From Halomonas eurihalina (lineage in GTDB: Bacteria; Pseudomonadota; Gammaproteobacteria; Pseudomonadales; Halomonadaceae): 64,000 nucleotides of DNA. Each line of letters opens with the position of its first letter. The stretch's first letter is position 1. The notes beneath the pieces were generated by a model. The model worked only from the letters and a program-made list of their open reading frames with translations. It was not told where the DNA came from and made no database searches. Below, in pieces: positions 1 to 7,799 of this stretch. Both the position numbers and the translations under genes were made by a program. The stretch spans positions 25,536 through 89,535 of the forward strand of contig NZ_VTPU01000016.1 in NCBI RefSeq assembly GCF_008274785.1, in the 5' to 3' direction.

Positions 1-171
1 GCGCGCCGCTTCCAGGAAGGTTGCCGGGTGGTACCCGTAGAGCGCATTGATATGAGGCTCCCAGCGGTCGATGTGCCGGACCAGCGTCTCGGCGACATCC
101 AGCGGCGACAGCCTCTTTTGGCGATAGGCATCCAGCAGTTGAGTGGCAGTCATCAGATGGAGAGCAGTCAT
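1..171 (-). CDS. Amidase (amidase-signature family), N-terminal fragment
   Basis: The first 57 residues are visible before the gene runs off the left window edge. They read MTALHLMTATQLLDAYR, then SPLDVAETLVRHIDRWEPHINAL, which is the helical N-terminus typical of GatA/AtzF-type amidases (choose a region, then 'N-A' just before the catalytic core). The Ser-Ser-Lys core lies outside the window, so substrate cannot be judged. A second in-frame ATG at 153 is an alternative start; neither has a strong Shine-Dalgarno. It lies 105 bp downstream of the LysR gene on the same strand, so the regulator may control it (inference). Confidence 0.7.
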   Translation of the reverse strand, partial: MTALHLMTATQLLDAYRQKRLSPLDVAETLVRHIDRWEPHINALYGYHPATFLEAAR

Positions 172-276
172 GGGCGATTCCACGTCTTGTTATTGGTGCC
201 CTCAGCTTGGCGTCGCCTGGTGTCTATCGCCATCACAATCATGGTGCCAGGGTGTCCACTTTTTGTGTGCACTCCT

Positions 277-1179
277 TCAAGGCTCACTCAATGTTTGAAG
301 CGATGCGGCCAGCAATCCGAGGCAGGCTTCGGTGGCAAAACTGCGCTGCCGATACCGGTGGAGATAAAGGTCCAGCCGGGTATGTTCGAGCTCGCCCCAG
401 GCCAGGGGCACGCTGACCAGCTGGCCGTCCCGACACTCCCGGGCCACCGCCATGGGCGGCAGGATCAACAGCCCGGCGCCCGACATGGCCAGTGCCTTCT
501 GGGTTTCCAGAGAGGCCGTGTGAAAGATGGGCTTGAGCGTCACACCCTGGCGTCGTGCCGCCTCGTCGAGTGCCTGCCGCACGCCATAGCGCTCATCGGG
601 CAGCGCCAGGGGATGGTCGGCCAGTTCGGCCAGCCGCAACTCGGCCCTCCCCGCCAGCGGATGGCCGGGTGCCATCACCGCATGGTGTTCCAGGCGACTG
701 CTGGCGAACGGCAGGATGTCGTCGTGGCGCGGCATGAAGAAGGTCAGGCCGATATCGGCATCGCCACTGCGCAGCGCCTCGACGACTTGGCCGGCACTGG
801 CGATCTGAATATCGAACTGCAACTGCGGGTGACGTTGGCTGAGTTCCCCGAGCACCGGCACGAGCAGCCCGGAGACCACGCCTTCGGCCACTCTCAGGCT
901 GACCTTGCCGGTACGCAGGCCCTTGAGGTCGCTGATGTGCTCCTGCACCCGCTCGAGATCGCGCAAGGTGCGGCGCGCCTGGACCGCCAGCAATTCCCCC
1001 GCGGCGGTCAGGCGAATGCCACCAGGACCGCGTTCGATCAACGGCGCCCCGAGCTGGTGCTCCAGCAGGTCGATCTGGCGGCTGATGGCCGTCGGGGCGA
1101 TATGCAGTCGGGCCGCCGCCTCGCGCAGCGAGTGGCTGCGGGCCACGGTGTCGAAGTAGCGCAGGGCTCGCCAGTGCAT
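277..1179 (-). CDS. LysR-family transcriptional regulator
   Basis: 300 residues, the usual LysR length. Residues 1-60 form the winged helix-turn-helix (ALRYFDTVARSHSLREAAARL, then APTAISRQIDLLEHQLGAPL), followed by a linker helix and a two-lobed periplasmic-binding-like effector domain from about residue 90. It starts 3 bp after the stop of the upstream GNAT gene, so the two are probably co-transcribed, and the amidase follows. The effector is unknown. Confidence 0.92.
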   Translation of the reverse strand: MHWRALRYFDTVARSHSLREAAARLHIAPTAISRQIDLLEHQLGAPLIERGPGGIRLTAAGELLAVQARRTLRDLERVQEHISDLKGLRTGKVSLRVAEGVVSGLLVPVLGELSQRHPQLQFDIQIASAGQVVEALRSGDADIGLTFFMPRHDDILPFASSRLEHHAVMAPGHPLAGRAELRLAELADHPLALPDERYGVRQALDEAARRQGVTLKPIFHTASLETQKALAMSGAGLLILPPMAVARECRDGQLVSVPLAWGELEHTRLDLYLHRYRQRSFATEACLGLLAASLQTLSEP

Positions 1180-1182
1180 GGC

Positions 1183-1665
1183 TCAGACCGGAGCCGGGAG
1201 GTCGCGCTGCATGATGGTCACTACCTCGCCGCGGTATTCGCGCTGCTCGACGTCCTGCCAGCCCAGCCGGCGGTAGAGTGCCTGCTGGTCCGGCGTGTAG
1301 AGGTAGAAGCGCTCGACGCCGTGCGCTCTAGCCTCTTCCTCGACCCGGCGCACCAGCCGTGAGGCGATGCCGCGACCGCGCCATTCGGGCAGCACATAGA
1401 CCGAGGCCAGCCAGGGTGTCAGTTCGCGACGGTCGCTCATGTCGTCGACGACCAGGCTGGCCGTGCCCACCGGCCGCTCACCGTCCATGGCGGCAAATAC
1501 CGAAGGCACCCCGGCCAGGCCGCAGTCGCCGCGAAAGTGCCCGACGGCAGCGGCGAAATCGCGGCCGGAATGCAGATGCCCCCATTCGGCATGGATCCAG
1601 TCAGCCAGGGTGGCAACATGAGACGAGTTAGCGTGGATGCGGACGAGAGGCAGGCCTGAACCCAT
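1183..1665 (-). CDS. GNAT-family N-acetyltransferase
   Basis: 160 residues with a single GNAT fold. The acetyl-CoA binding motif A is clear around residues 88-105 (VLPEWRGRGIASRLVRRVEE), preceded by the strand LTPWLASVYV and followed by the motif B region FYLYTPDQQALYRRLGW. The acceptor substrate cannot be inferred. It lies directly upstream of, and nearly touching, the LysR gene. The start codon has no strong Shine-Dalgarno. Confidence 0.85.
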   Translation of the reverse strand: MGSGLPLVRIHANSSHVATLADWIHAEWGHLHSGRDFAAAVGHFRGDCGLAGVPSVFAAMDGERPVGTASLVVDDMSDRRELTPWLASVYVLPEWRGRGIASRLVRRVEEEARAHGVERFYLYTPDQQALYRRLGWQDVEQREYRGEVVTIMQRDLPAPV

Positions 1666-1855
1666 GGCGAAAAAATCCTGTCAGCGATGCGTGGCGATGC
1701 CGGTGTTCCCCTGGTACAGGGGCGGCACGGCGAAACGCCACAGTATCCCCATTCTCGACGCCGCTCGCCAGGGTTGGAGCCGCCTCTCAGCCACTGGTCA
1801 GCAGTTTGCCCCGCTCCCATGGTTCAGTCACTTGCCTGCCGATGCCACGACGCCC

Positions 1856-2233
1856 TCACTTCGTGGGTACCGAAGGCGCCGGCCTCGACACCAACCACGC
1901 GGCCACCGAGCCCAATAACACCACGATGCCCCAGCGCAGCCAGCCTTCTCCCAAGTGCAGCAGAATCATCACCATACTGGCGAAGAGCATCCCCACGGCA
2001 ACGAACTTGGCACGCCGGGGGATAGCTCGCTCCGTCTCCCAGCTTTCCAACAGCGGCCCGACGTAGCGCCGTGAGCGGATCCAAGCCTCGAGACGAGGCG
2101 ATCCTCGAGAGGCACAATACACCGCTGCCAACATGAACTCGGTGGTGGGCAGCAGCGGCAGGAACAATCCCAGCAAGCCGATTCCAAAGCTCAGTGACGC
2201 CAATACGACCCACCAGATCCGTGCCAACTCCAT
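1856..2233 (-). CDS. ybaN: YbaN/DUF454 family inner-membrane protein
   Basis: 125 residues beginning MELARIWW, with the family hallmark LGLFLPLLPTTEFMLAA and then CASRGSPRLEAWIRS, followed by two more hydrophobic segments near the C-terminus. The ATG at 2233 is preceded by a purine-rich AGAGAGGGGAG tract. The frame stays open upstream, but that part overlaps the end of the TolC-like gene and has no matching sequence. The function of DUF454 proteins is not established. It is not obviously part of the heme locus despite lying beside it. Confidence 0.8.
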   Translation of the reverse strand: MELARIWWVVLASLSFGIGLLGLFLPLLPTTEFMLAAVYCASRGSPRLEAWIRSRRYVGPLLESWETERAIPRRAKFVAVGMLFASMVMILLHLGEGWLRWGIVVLLGSVAAWLVSRPAPSVPTK

Positions 2234-2366
2234 CTCCCCTCTCTCGACTGGCATGATACCCATGCCATGTTTCGTCTCATCCCCAATAACGATCGAACGA
2301 GTACAAATCCTCACACGGCAAGTCGACATCCATCCCCCAATGACGCCCACGCCGCCAGGTAACGGT

Positions 2367-3713
2367 TCAGCTTCTGAAACCCGCCGCCACCCGATCAATA
2401 TCGCCATCATCGAGCACCCCCGCATGCCAGCGCAAGGACAGCCAGGCAAGCAGGTAGTCGTAACGGGCCCGAGCCAGATCCCGCTGTGCCTCGAATCGCT
2501 GCTGCTCGGCATTGAGCGCATCGAGATTGGTGCGCTCCCCTCCCAGGATGCTGCGCCGGGTGGCCTTCAACCGGGCATCCGCGGCCGCCACGGCATCCCG
2601 GAAAGCCCGGATGCGCCGTTGGCTGCTCTGCAAAAGGCGGTACTGACGTTCCACATCGTTGAGCAACGCTGCCGTGGTCGCATCCAGTTCGTGGCGAGCC
2701 TGATCAAGCGTATCCTCGGCTTGGCGACTGGCCGCCAATACGCGGCCTCCGGTATACAACGGCACCTCGATCTCGATACCGACGCTATCGGTGTCGTAGC
2801 GCTGGCCCACCTGAGTTTCGGTGCTCGAGTCGCTGATCTGACTGCGGGCGAACAACTGCACGGTGGGCAGGTGTCCAGCGCGCTGCTGATCGAGGCGTCG
2901 CCGAGCCGCCTCCAGCCGATACCGCTCGGCGGCGAGTTCCGAGTTGCGCGCGAGCGCCCACTCCCGCCAGCGACCCAGCTCGGGGACTTCCTCATCCATC
3001 ACCGGTGACGTCGATCGCAACGGCGCCAGCTCTCCCCCCTCGGGGAGCCGACCCACTAGCGTACGCAGTTCGTTGCGAGTCACCTGGCGTCGATCCTGCG
3101 CCTCGATCAGGCGTGCCTGGATGACTTGTGACTGCGCCTCGATCTCCAATTGATCGGTCAGGGTTCCTTCCCCGCTCGCCACGAAGCGTTGGCTGCGCCG
3201 CGTCTCTTCACGCAATGCGCGGAGATGAGCTTCGGCCAGCGCCACCTCATCCTGGGCATACAGAGCGTCCGTATAGGCCTGCAGCACACGAACCGCCAGC
3301 GCCTGGCGGGCCCGTTCCCGGCTCAGGCCGGCCGCCTCGGCCAGCGCCTGGCCCTCACGGTACTGGGCGTAAGCCGCCGCATCGAACAGTGGCTGGGAGA
3401 GGGTGAAACTCGACGAATAGCTGGTGTAGTCCAGTTCCCGCGAGGAGTCGCCCAATGCCGTGCTCCGGCGGACTTTCGAGTCATTGTGCGCTCTCGAATA
3501 CCGGTAGTTCAGATTCGGCAGCAACGCCGCACGGCCCAGTGCGCGCTCATGTCGACCGGCCGCACTCTCGCTCTGCGCCGCCAGCCAGGTCGGGTCATGG
3601 CGCAATGCCCGGTCGTAGGCCAGACGGAAGTCCAGCGCCAGTGCCGGCAACGAAGCATGGCAGCACAGAACCAACAACAATCCTCTGGACAAGACACGCG
3701 ACAGCCGGCTCAT
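2367..3713 (-). CDS. hasF: TolC-family outer-membrane channel of the hemophore exporter (HasF-like)
   Basis: 448 residues from the ATG whose ATGA overlaps the stop of the upstream adaptor gene. A signal peptide (hydrophobic core RGLLLVLCCHASLPALA) ends near residue 26. Two outer-membrane efflux repeats follow, opening with LDFRLAYDRALRHDPTWLAA and containing the TGGRVLAASRQAEDTLDQA segment typical of TolC/PrtF. It would form the outer-membrane tunnel of the type I machine with HasD and HasE. Placing the TolC gene inside the has operon resembles Pseudomonas aeruginosa hasF rather than Serratia, where it is unlinked. Confidence 0.9.
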   Translation of the reverse strand: MSRLSRVLSRGLLLVLCCHASLPALALDFRLAYDRALRHDPTWLAAQSESAAGRHERALGRAALLPNLNYRYSRAHNDSKVRRSTALGDSSRELDYTSYSSSFTLSQPLFDAAAYAQYREGQALAEAAGLSRERARQALAVRVLQAYTDALYAQDEVALAEAHLRALREETRRSQRFVASGEGTLTDQLEIEAQSQVIQARLIEAQDRRQVTRNELRTLVGRLPEGGELAPLRSTSPVMDEEVPELGRWREWALARNSELAAERYRLEAARRRLDQQRAGHLPTVQLFARSQISDSSTETQVGQRYDTDSVGIEIEVPLYTGGRVLAASRQAEDTLDQARHELDATTAALLNDVERQYRLLQSSQRRIRAFRDAVAAADARLKATRRSILGGERTNLDALNAEQQRFEAQRDLARARYDYLLAWLSLRWHAGVLDDGDIDRVAAGFRS

Positions 3714-5059
3714 GCATCCCCCCAGGCCGTACGCACACGGTCCCACAATGGCTTGAACAGGTAGTTGAGCAGGCTGCGTTCGCCGGTGCGCACGAACGCT
3801 TCGACCGGCATGCCCGCCTTGAGCGCGGGCACCCCGTGGGCGGAAAGAGTCTCGGCGGAAACGGCGAACCTCAGCCGGTAATAGGGCATGTCCGTTTGCT
3901 CGTCGACCAGGCGATCGGCGGAAACCTGGGTCACTTCGCCGGGCAGTCGCGGCGTGCGCGAGCGGTCGAAGGCGGTGAACATCAACTCCACCGGCAGGCC
4001 AGGATGAACCCGATCGACCCGCTCCACCGGCAGTTGCCCTTCGACGATCAGTGGCTCGCCATCGGGCACGATCTCCATCAAAAGCTCGCCGGGCTGGGCC
4101 ACGCCGCCCTCAGTGTGCATCGTCAAGCCAACTACCGAGCCCGTGGCCGGCGCGCGGATGCGCGAGTGCTCCAGATCGAAGGTGCTTGTCGCCAGTTTTC
4201 CGTCCAGTTCGTCCGCACGCAGGGTGGCTTGGCTCAGCGCCTCGCCAACCTCTCGCCGGTACTCGTCTTGGCGCTGGGTATGGCGCAGTCCGAGTTCCGC
4301 GATACGCTGGCGCGTCTGAGTCAGATTGCCGCCATCAGCGGCAACCTGTGCCTGCAGCTGGGCATAGTCAGCGTCGATCTCCAGCACCCGATTGCGAGGC
4401 ACGTAACCCTCGTCAGCCAGCTGCCGCAGGTTATCGCGCTGTTCGCCGAGCGCGGCCAAGCGTACCCGCTGCTGGGCCAGCGAGGCCTCCAGCCCGGCAG
4501 CCTGGGCACGTTCTCCCCGCAGGCTGGCGGCGATACCGTCGAGTTCGGCCTTCAATGCCGCGCGACGGCTGGCGAACAGTTGGCGTTGCTGGGCCAATTG
4601 TGTCGCAACGGCGGCATCGGGATTCGCCGTCAAGGCCTCGGGGAAGATGACCTGGTCATGCCCATCGCGTTCGGCCTCCAACCGGGCGATCTCGGCCAGG
4701 GCCGCGGCATGCTGGGTGCGCAGCATTTCGACCTCGCTACGCAGCCGGGTACTATCCAAGTCGACCAGCACCTGCCCGCGCTCGACCCGGTCCCCTTCGT
4801 TCACCCGCAACCGCTCTACCAGACCACCGACAGGATGCTCCACCGCCTGGCGGTCGCCCGACACCACCACCGTGGCCGGCACCGCGATGCCATTGTCCAG
4901 CGGCGCCCACGCCGCCCAGGCGACGAACAGGGCGAATCCGCCGAGCAGCATCCAGGCAGCAAGGTGACGCGGCCGCCGCCGTCGGCGTTGCATGGCCAGC
5001 GCCTGCCAGTCGGGGGCCTCGACGGGACGCGACACGGCTGCCTGCTCCCCCCGGCTCAT
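3710..5059 (-). CDS. hasE: Type I secretion membrane fusion protein (HasE, HlyD/PrtE family)
   Basis: 449 residues. A short basic cytosolic tail is followed by one transmembrane helix (about residues 34-52, AAWMLLGGFALFVAWAAWAP), a lipoyl half-motif (VEHPVGGLVERLRVNEGDRV), long Ala/Glu/Arg-rich coiled-coil arms (about 100-290), the second lipoyl half (IRAPATGSVVGLTMHTEGG) and the C-terminal beta domain. This is the standard HlyD/AprE layout. It has ATGA overlaps with both neighbours (hasD upstream, hasF downstream), indicating translational coupling. It links the ABC ATPase to the TolC channel. Confidence 0.93.
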   Translation of the reverse strand: MSRGEQAAVSRPVEAPDWQALAMQRRRRRPRHLAAWMLLGGFALFVAWAAWAPLDNGIAVPATVVVSGDRQAVEHPVGGLVERLRVNEGDRVERGQVLVDLDSTRLRSEVEMLRTQHAAALAEIARLEAERDGHDQVIFPEALTANPDAAVATQLAQQRQLFASRRAALKAELDGIAASLRGERAQAAGLEASLAQQRVRLAALGEQRDNLRQLADEGYVPRNRVLEIDADYAQLQAQVAADGGNLTQTRQRIAELGLRHTQRQDEYRREVGEALSQATLRADELDGKLATSTFDLEHSRIRAPATGSVVGLTMHTEGGVAQPGELLMEIVPDGEPLIVEGQLPVERVDRVHPGLPVELMFTAFDRSRTPRLPGEVTQVSADRLVDEQTDMPYYRLRFAVSAETLSAHGVPALKAGMPVEAFVRTGERSLLNYLFKPLWDRVRTAWGDA

Positions 5060-6825
5060 GATTGGGCTCCCGTCGCCATACTGGCGACCCGGTAGGGGCT
5101 ATGCGTCATCAGCGTCTCGCTCCCGGCCCCTGTCGGCGTTGAGGGGGTAGAGGCCGAGCGCATCACTTCCTCGGTGGTGCCGAAGCGCTGCTGGCGCCCT
5201 TCCTTGAGCGCCAGCAGATGAGTCGTGGTCTTGAGTACCTGTGGGCGATGGGTAATCAACACCGTGGTCACGCCTCGTTCGCGCAGCCATGCCAGCGCCG
5301 CCTGCAGCGCCTTGTCGCCGGCGTCGTCGAGATTGGCGTTGGGTTCGTCCAGCACCACCAGCGCCGGCGGCCCGTATAGCGCTCGGGCCAGGGCGATGCG
5401 CTGGCGCTGGCCACCGGAAAGCCCCCGGCCACCATCTTCCAGTGGCGTATCGTAGCCCTGGGGCAGCGAGAGAATCAGTTCGTGTACCCCGGCCGCCCGT
5501 GCCGCCTCGATCACCTTGTTCGCATCGGGTTCGGCAAAACGGGCGATATTGTCCGCCACGCTGCCGGCGAACAATTCGACCTCCTGCGGTAGATAGCCGA
5601 TGCTCGGCCCCAGGCGGGTCTTGTCCCATTGGCCAAGTTCGGCACCATCCAGGCGCAACTTGCCGACCCGGGGCGTCCAGGCGCCCACCAACAATCGTGC
5701 CAGGGTCGACTTGCCGGAACCGGAAGGCCCGATCACGCCCAGGCACGCGCCCGCCGCCAAGCGAAAATCGATCTGCACCAGGGTCGGCACCTTGCCGCCC
5801 GGCGGTGCCGCGCTCACGCCTTCCAGCGCCAGTTCGCCGCACGGCGGCGGCAGCGCCATACCGGGCTGACGCGGTGGATGAGCCTCGAGCAGCGTTGAGA
5901 GTCGTTGTTGTGCCAGACGCGTCGAACTCCACTGGCGCCAGGCATTGATCACCTGATCGATCGGACTCAACACCCGCCCCATCAGGATCGACCCGGCGAT
6001 CATCATTCCCGCGCTGATGTCGCCGGCAACCGCCAGCCACGCCCCCAACCCCAACACCAGGGATTGCAATGCGATACGCAGGCTCTTGGAGATCGCGGTA
6101 ACCAGCGCGGTGCGTTCGCTGGCCAGCCCCTGTAGCGCGACGTAGCCATCGTGGGGGTGGCGCCAGCGCCGAGCCAATGCCGTCAGCATGCCCATCGACT
6201 CGATCGCCTCGGCATGGCGTAGATGCCCCTCGGCGGTGGCAGCAGCGGAAAGCGACAGTCCGCCCGCTTGCCGCAACAGTGGCTGCGATAGTCGTTCGTT
6301 GAGCCATGCCAGCGTGATCAGCACCAGCGCGCCTACCAATGCCAGAGCACCAATCCAGGGGTGGAACAGGAACATCACCAACAGGTAGCACGGAAACCAG
6401 GGGGCATCGAAGAAGGCAAACACCGCATTGCCGGTGATGAACTGGCGTAACGAGTCCAGGTCGCGGGTAGCCTGCCCGGCTGCCGCCTGCCCTTGGCGCA
6501 GGCCACGCTCGAAGGCGGCAGCATAGACCCGGTCGCCGAGATGCTCGTCGAGTCGCTCGCCGATCTGGATCACCGCCAGACTACGCAGGTACTCCAACGC
6601 CCCCATCAGCGCCAGCAACCCCAGCGCCATCGCCGTCAACAGCCACAGCGTGGTGGTATTGCCGGACGCCAGCACGCGGTCGTAGACCTGCAGCATGTAA
6701 AGCGGCGGCACCAGCATCAGCAGGTTGATCACGCCGCTGTACACGCCGATGCCGAGGAAGCCGGCACGGTAGCTGCGCAGCGCCTGGCGGATATCGTCAC
6801 CCGGCGGTTGGTGCGAAGGATGCAT
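5056..6825 (-). CDS. hasD: Type I secretion ABC transporter, ATPase/permease (HasD, PrtD family)
   Basis: 589 residues. An N-terminal six-helix ABC exporter domain (ALMGALEYLRSLAVIQIGERLD region) is fused to an ATPase with Walker A GPSGSGKST, signature LSGGQRQRIALARAL and Walker B LVVLDEPNANLD. It has no C39 peptidase domain, as expected for exporters of hemophores and proteases with uncleaved C-terminal signals. The start at 6825 is chosen over an ATG 39 bp upstream because GGGAG lies 9 nt before it. The adjacent hasA is its likely substrate. Confidence 0.93.
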   Translation of the reverse strand: MHPSHQPPGDDIRQALRSYRAGFLGIGVYSGVINLLMLVPPLYMLQVYDRVLASGNTTTLWLLTAMALGLLALMGALEYLRSLAVIQIGERLDEHLGDRVYAAAFERGLRQGQAAAGQATRDLDSLRQFITGNAVFAFFDAPWFPCYLLVMFLFHPWIGALALVGALVLITLAWLNERLSQPLLRQAGGLSLSAAATAEGHLRHAEAIESMGMLTALARRWRHPHDGYVALQGLASERTALVTAISKSLRIALQSLVLGLGAWLAVAGDISAGMMIAGSILMGRVLSPIDQVINAWRQWSSTRLAQQRLSTLLEAHPPRQPGMALPPPCGELALEGVSAAPPGGKVPTLVQIDFRLAAGACLGVIGPSGSGKSTLARLLVGAWTPRVGKLRLDGAELGQWDKTRLGPSIGYLPQEVELFAGSVADNIARFAEPDANKVIEAARAAGVHELILSLPQGYDTPLEDGGRGLSGGQRQRIALARALYGPPALVVLDEPNANLDDAGDKALQAALAWLRERGVTTVLITHRPQVLKTTTHLLALKEGRQQRFGTTEEVMRSASTPSTPTGAGSETLMTHSPYRVASMATGAQS

Positions 6826-6956
6826 CGTGGCGTGCTCCCGAAAAACAGTATAAAGACACAGCAAACCGCCAGGGCGATTCGCATCGATCTGAGCCAGTTA
6901 TCCTCGGGTCACGGTAATTGGCTTGACATCGCGTGCGTGGCGATGACAATGCCGAA

Positions 6957-6980
6957 CGCGGTGCCCGGTAGGGCACCGCG
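6957..6980 (-). other. Strong stem-loop between hasA and hasD
   Basis: A perfect 10-bp inverted repeat (CGCGGTGCCC / GGGCACCGCG) with a four-base loop lies between the hemophore gene and its exporter genes. No T-run follows on the minus strand, so it looks like an attenuator or 3'-end protecting structure rather than an intrinsic terminator. The has operon of Serratia is known to express hasA far more than hasDE; this hairpin could serve that purpose here (inference). Confidence 0.55.
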
Positions 6981-7006
6981 AAGTACACACTTGAAGTACA
7001 CACTTG
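6981..7006. repeat. 13-bp perfect tandem duplication downstream of hasA
   Basis: The unit AAGTACACACTTG occurs twice head to tail (6981-6993 and 6994-7006), immediately next to the 10-bp stem-loop. The unit itself is nearly palindromic (AAGT...ACTT). It could be a slippage duplication or a tandem protein or RNA target; nothing in the sequence decides. Confidence 0.85.
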
Positions 7007-7065
7007 CGGCAAGGTGGGAGATGCTTCCGACTCTCCCCTTTGCCTTTTTTATTGAATGGCGCTGC

Positions 7066-7620
7066 TCAGGCGGCCAGAGCCAGGTCGGCGTCGCTGGCGG
7101 CAGAAACGCCGATCACGTCGCTGTCGATGCCGGCATCCTCCAGCACCGCCAGCAGGCCACCGTCGTTGGTGGTACCGGCACTATCCTCGGCCCCCTCCAC
7201 CGAACCGTTCATCAGCCCCCAGATGACATCGTGAACCGTATTGTCACGACCGCTGTTCTCGGACACGATCGGATCATCGAAGGTAAAGGTGATGAAGTCG
7301 TCAGCGACGGTGCCATCATTGTTCAGGCCACCGCCTAGAGTCAGCCCCTCCAACGTGCCGGTCAGCGAGTGAGCACCGAAGTTATAAGAGAGGTCGCCAG
7401 TGGCCGAGAAGGCAAAATCGCCATCGTTGTTGGCCATGGCATAAGTATCGCCTTGAAGCGTCCCGGTCGTATCGACACCATTGGTGTAGAACCCGCCGGT
7501 ATTGGCCGGATGCTCGCCGTCCACGCCTTCGTCCTCGAACGCCAGCAGCAGCGATTCCAGGCTGCCGGAGACGAAGGTACCCGGGAAATTGCTTTCATCG
7601 TAGGTGTAAGAAATGCTCAT
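7066..7620 (-). CDS. hasA: Secreted hemophore HasA
   Basis: 184 residues, acidic, with no N-terminal signal peptide and a C-terminal hydrophobic tail (DADLALAA) like the type I secretion signal of known HasA proteins. Alignment by eye to Serratia HasA shows the GGFY motif after the first heme loop (His37 in GEHPANTGGFY is the likely axial ligand) and the second ligand site LSYNFGAHSLTG, with Tyr79 as axial ligand and His84 as its partner. AGGAG lies 8 nt before the ATG. It scavenges heme outside the cell and delivers it to HasR. It is encoded between the receptor and the exporter genes. Confidence 0.92.
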   Translation of the reverse strand: MSISYTYDESNFPGTFVSGSLESLLLAFEDEGVDGEHPANTGGFYTNGVDTTGTLQGDTYAMANNDGDFAFSATGDLSYNFGAHSLTGTLEGLTLGGGLNNDGTVADDFITFTFDDPIVSENSGRDNTVHDVIWGLMNGSVEGAEDSAGTTNDGGLLAVLEDAGIDSDVIGVSAASDADLALAA

Positions 7621-7799
7621 GATTCCAACTCCTGACTTGGTTTACCACTGATTGACCGCCGACGGTTGATCGCCAACGGACGTGGGCACCCTGCCCACTC
7701 GCTCCACCGAGTGCTCTGGCCCCGGCGAAACCTCTGGCGATGGTTTCCCATCGCACGAAACCTTCGCGCTGATGTCTCCTCGACGTTTCGAGGCCTCTC

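Noticed and set aside
28..1362. Long open frame (444 codons) on the plus strand at the left edge
   Set aside because: It lies antisense to the LysR and GNAT genes, whose proteins have clear domains; its translation is low-complexity Gln/Arg/His-rich, as expected for a GC-rich shadow frame.
6957..6980. Calling the hasA-hasD hairpin an intrinsic terminator
   Set aside because: There is no T-tract on the transcribed side, and the exporter genes downstream must be expressed for HasA secretion.
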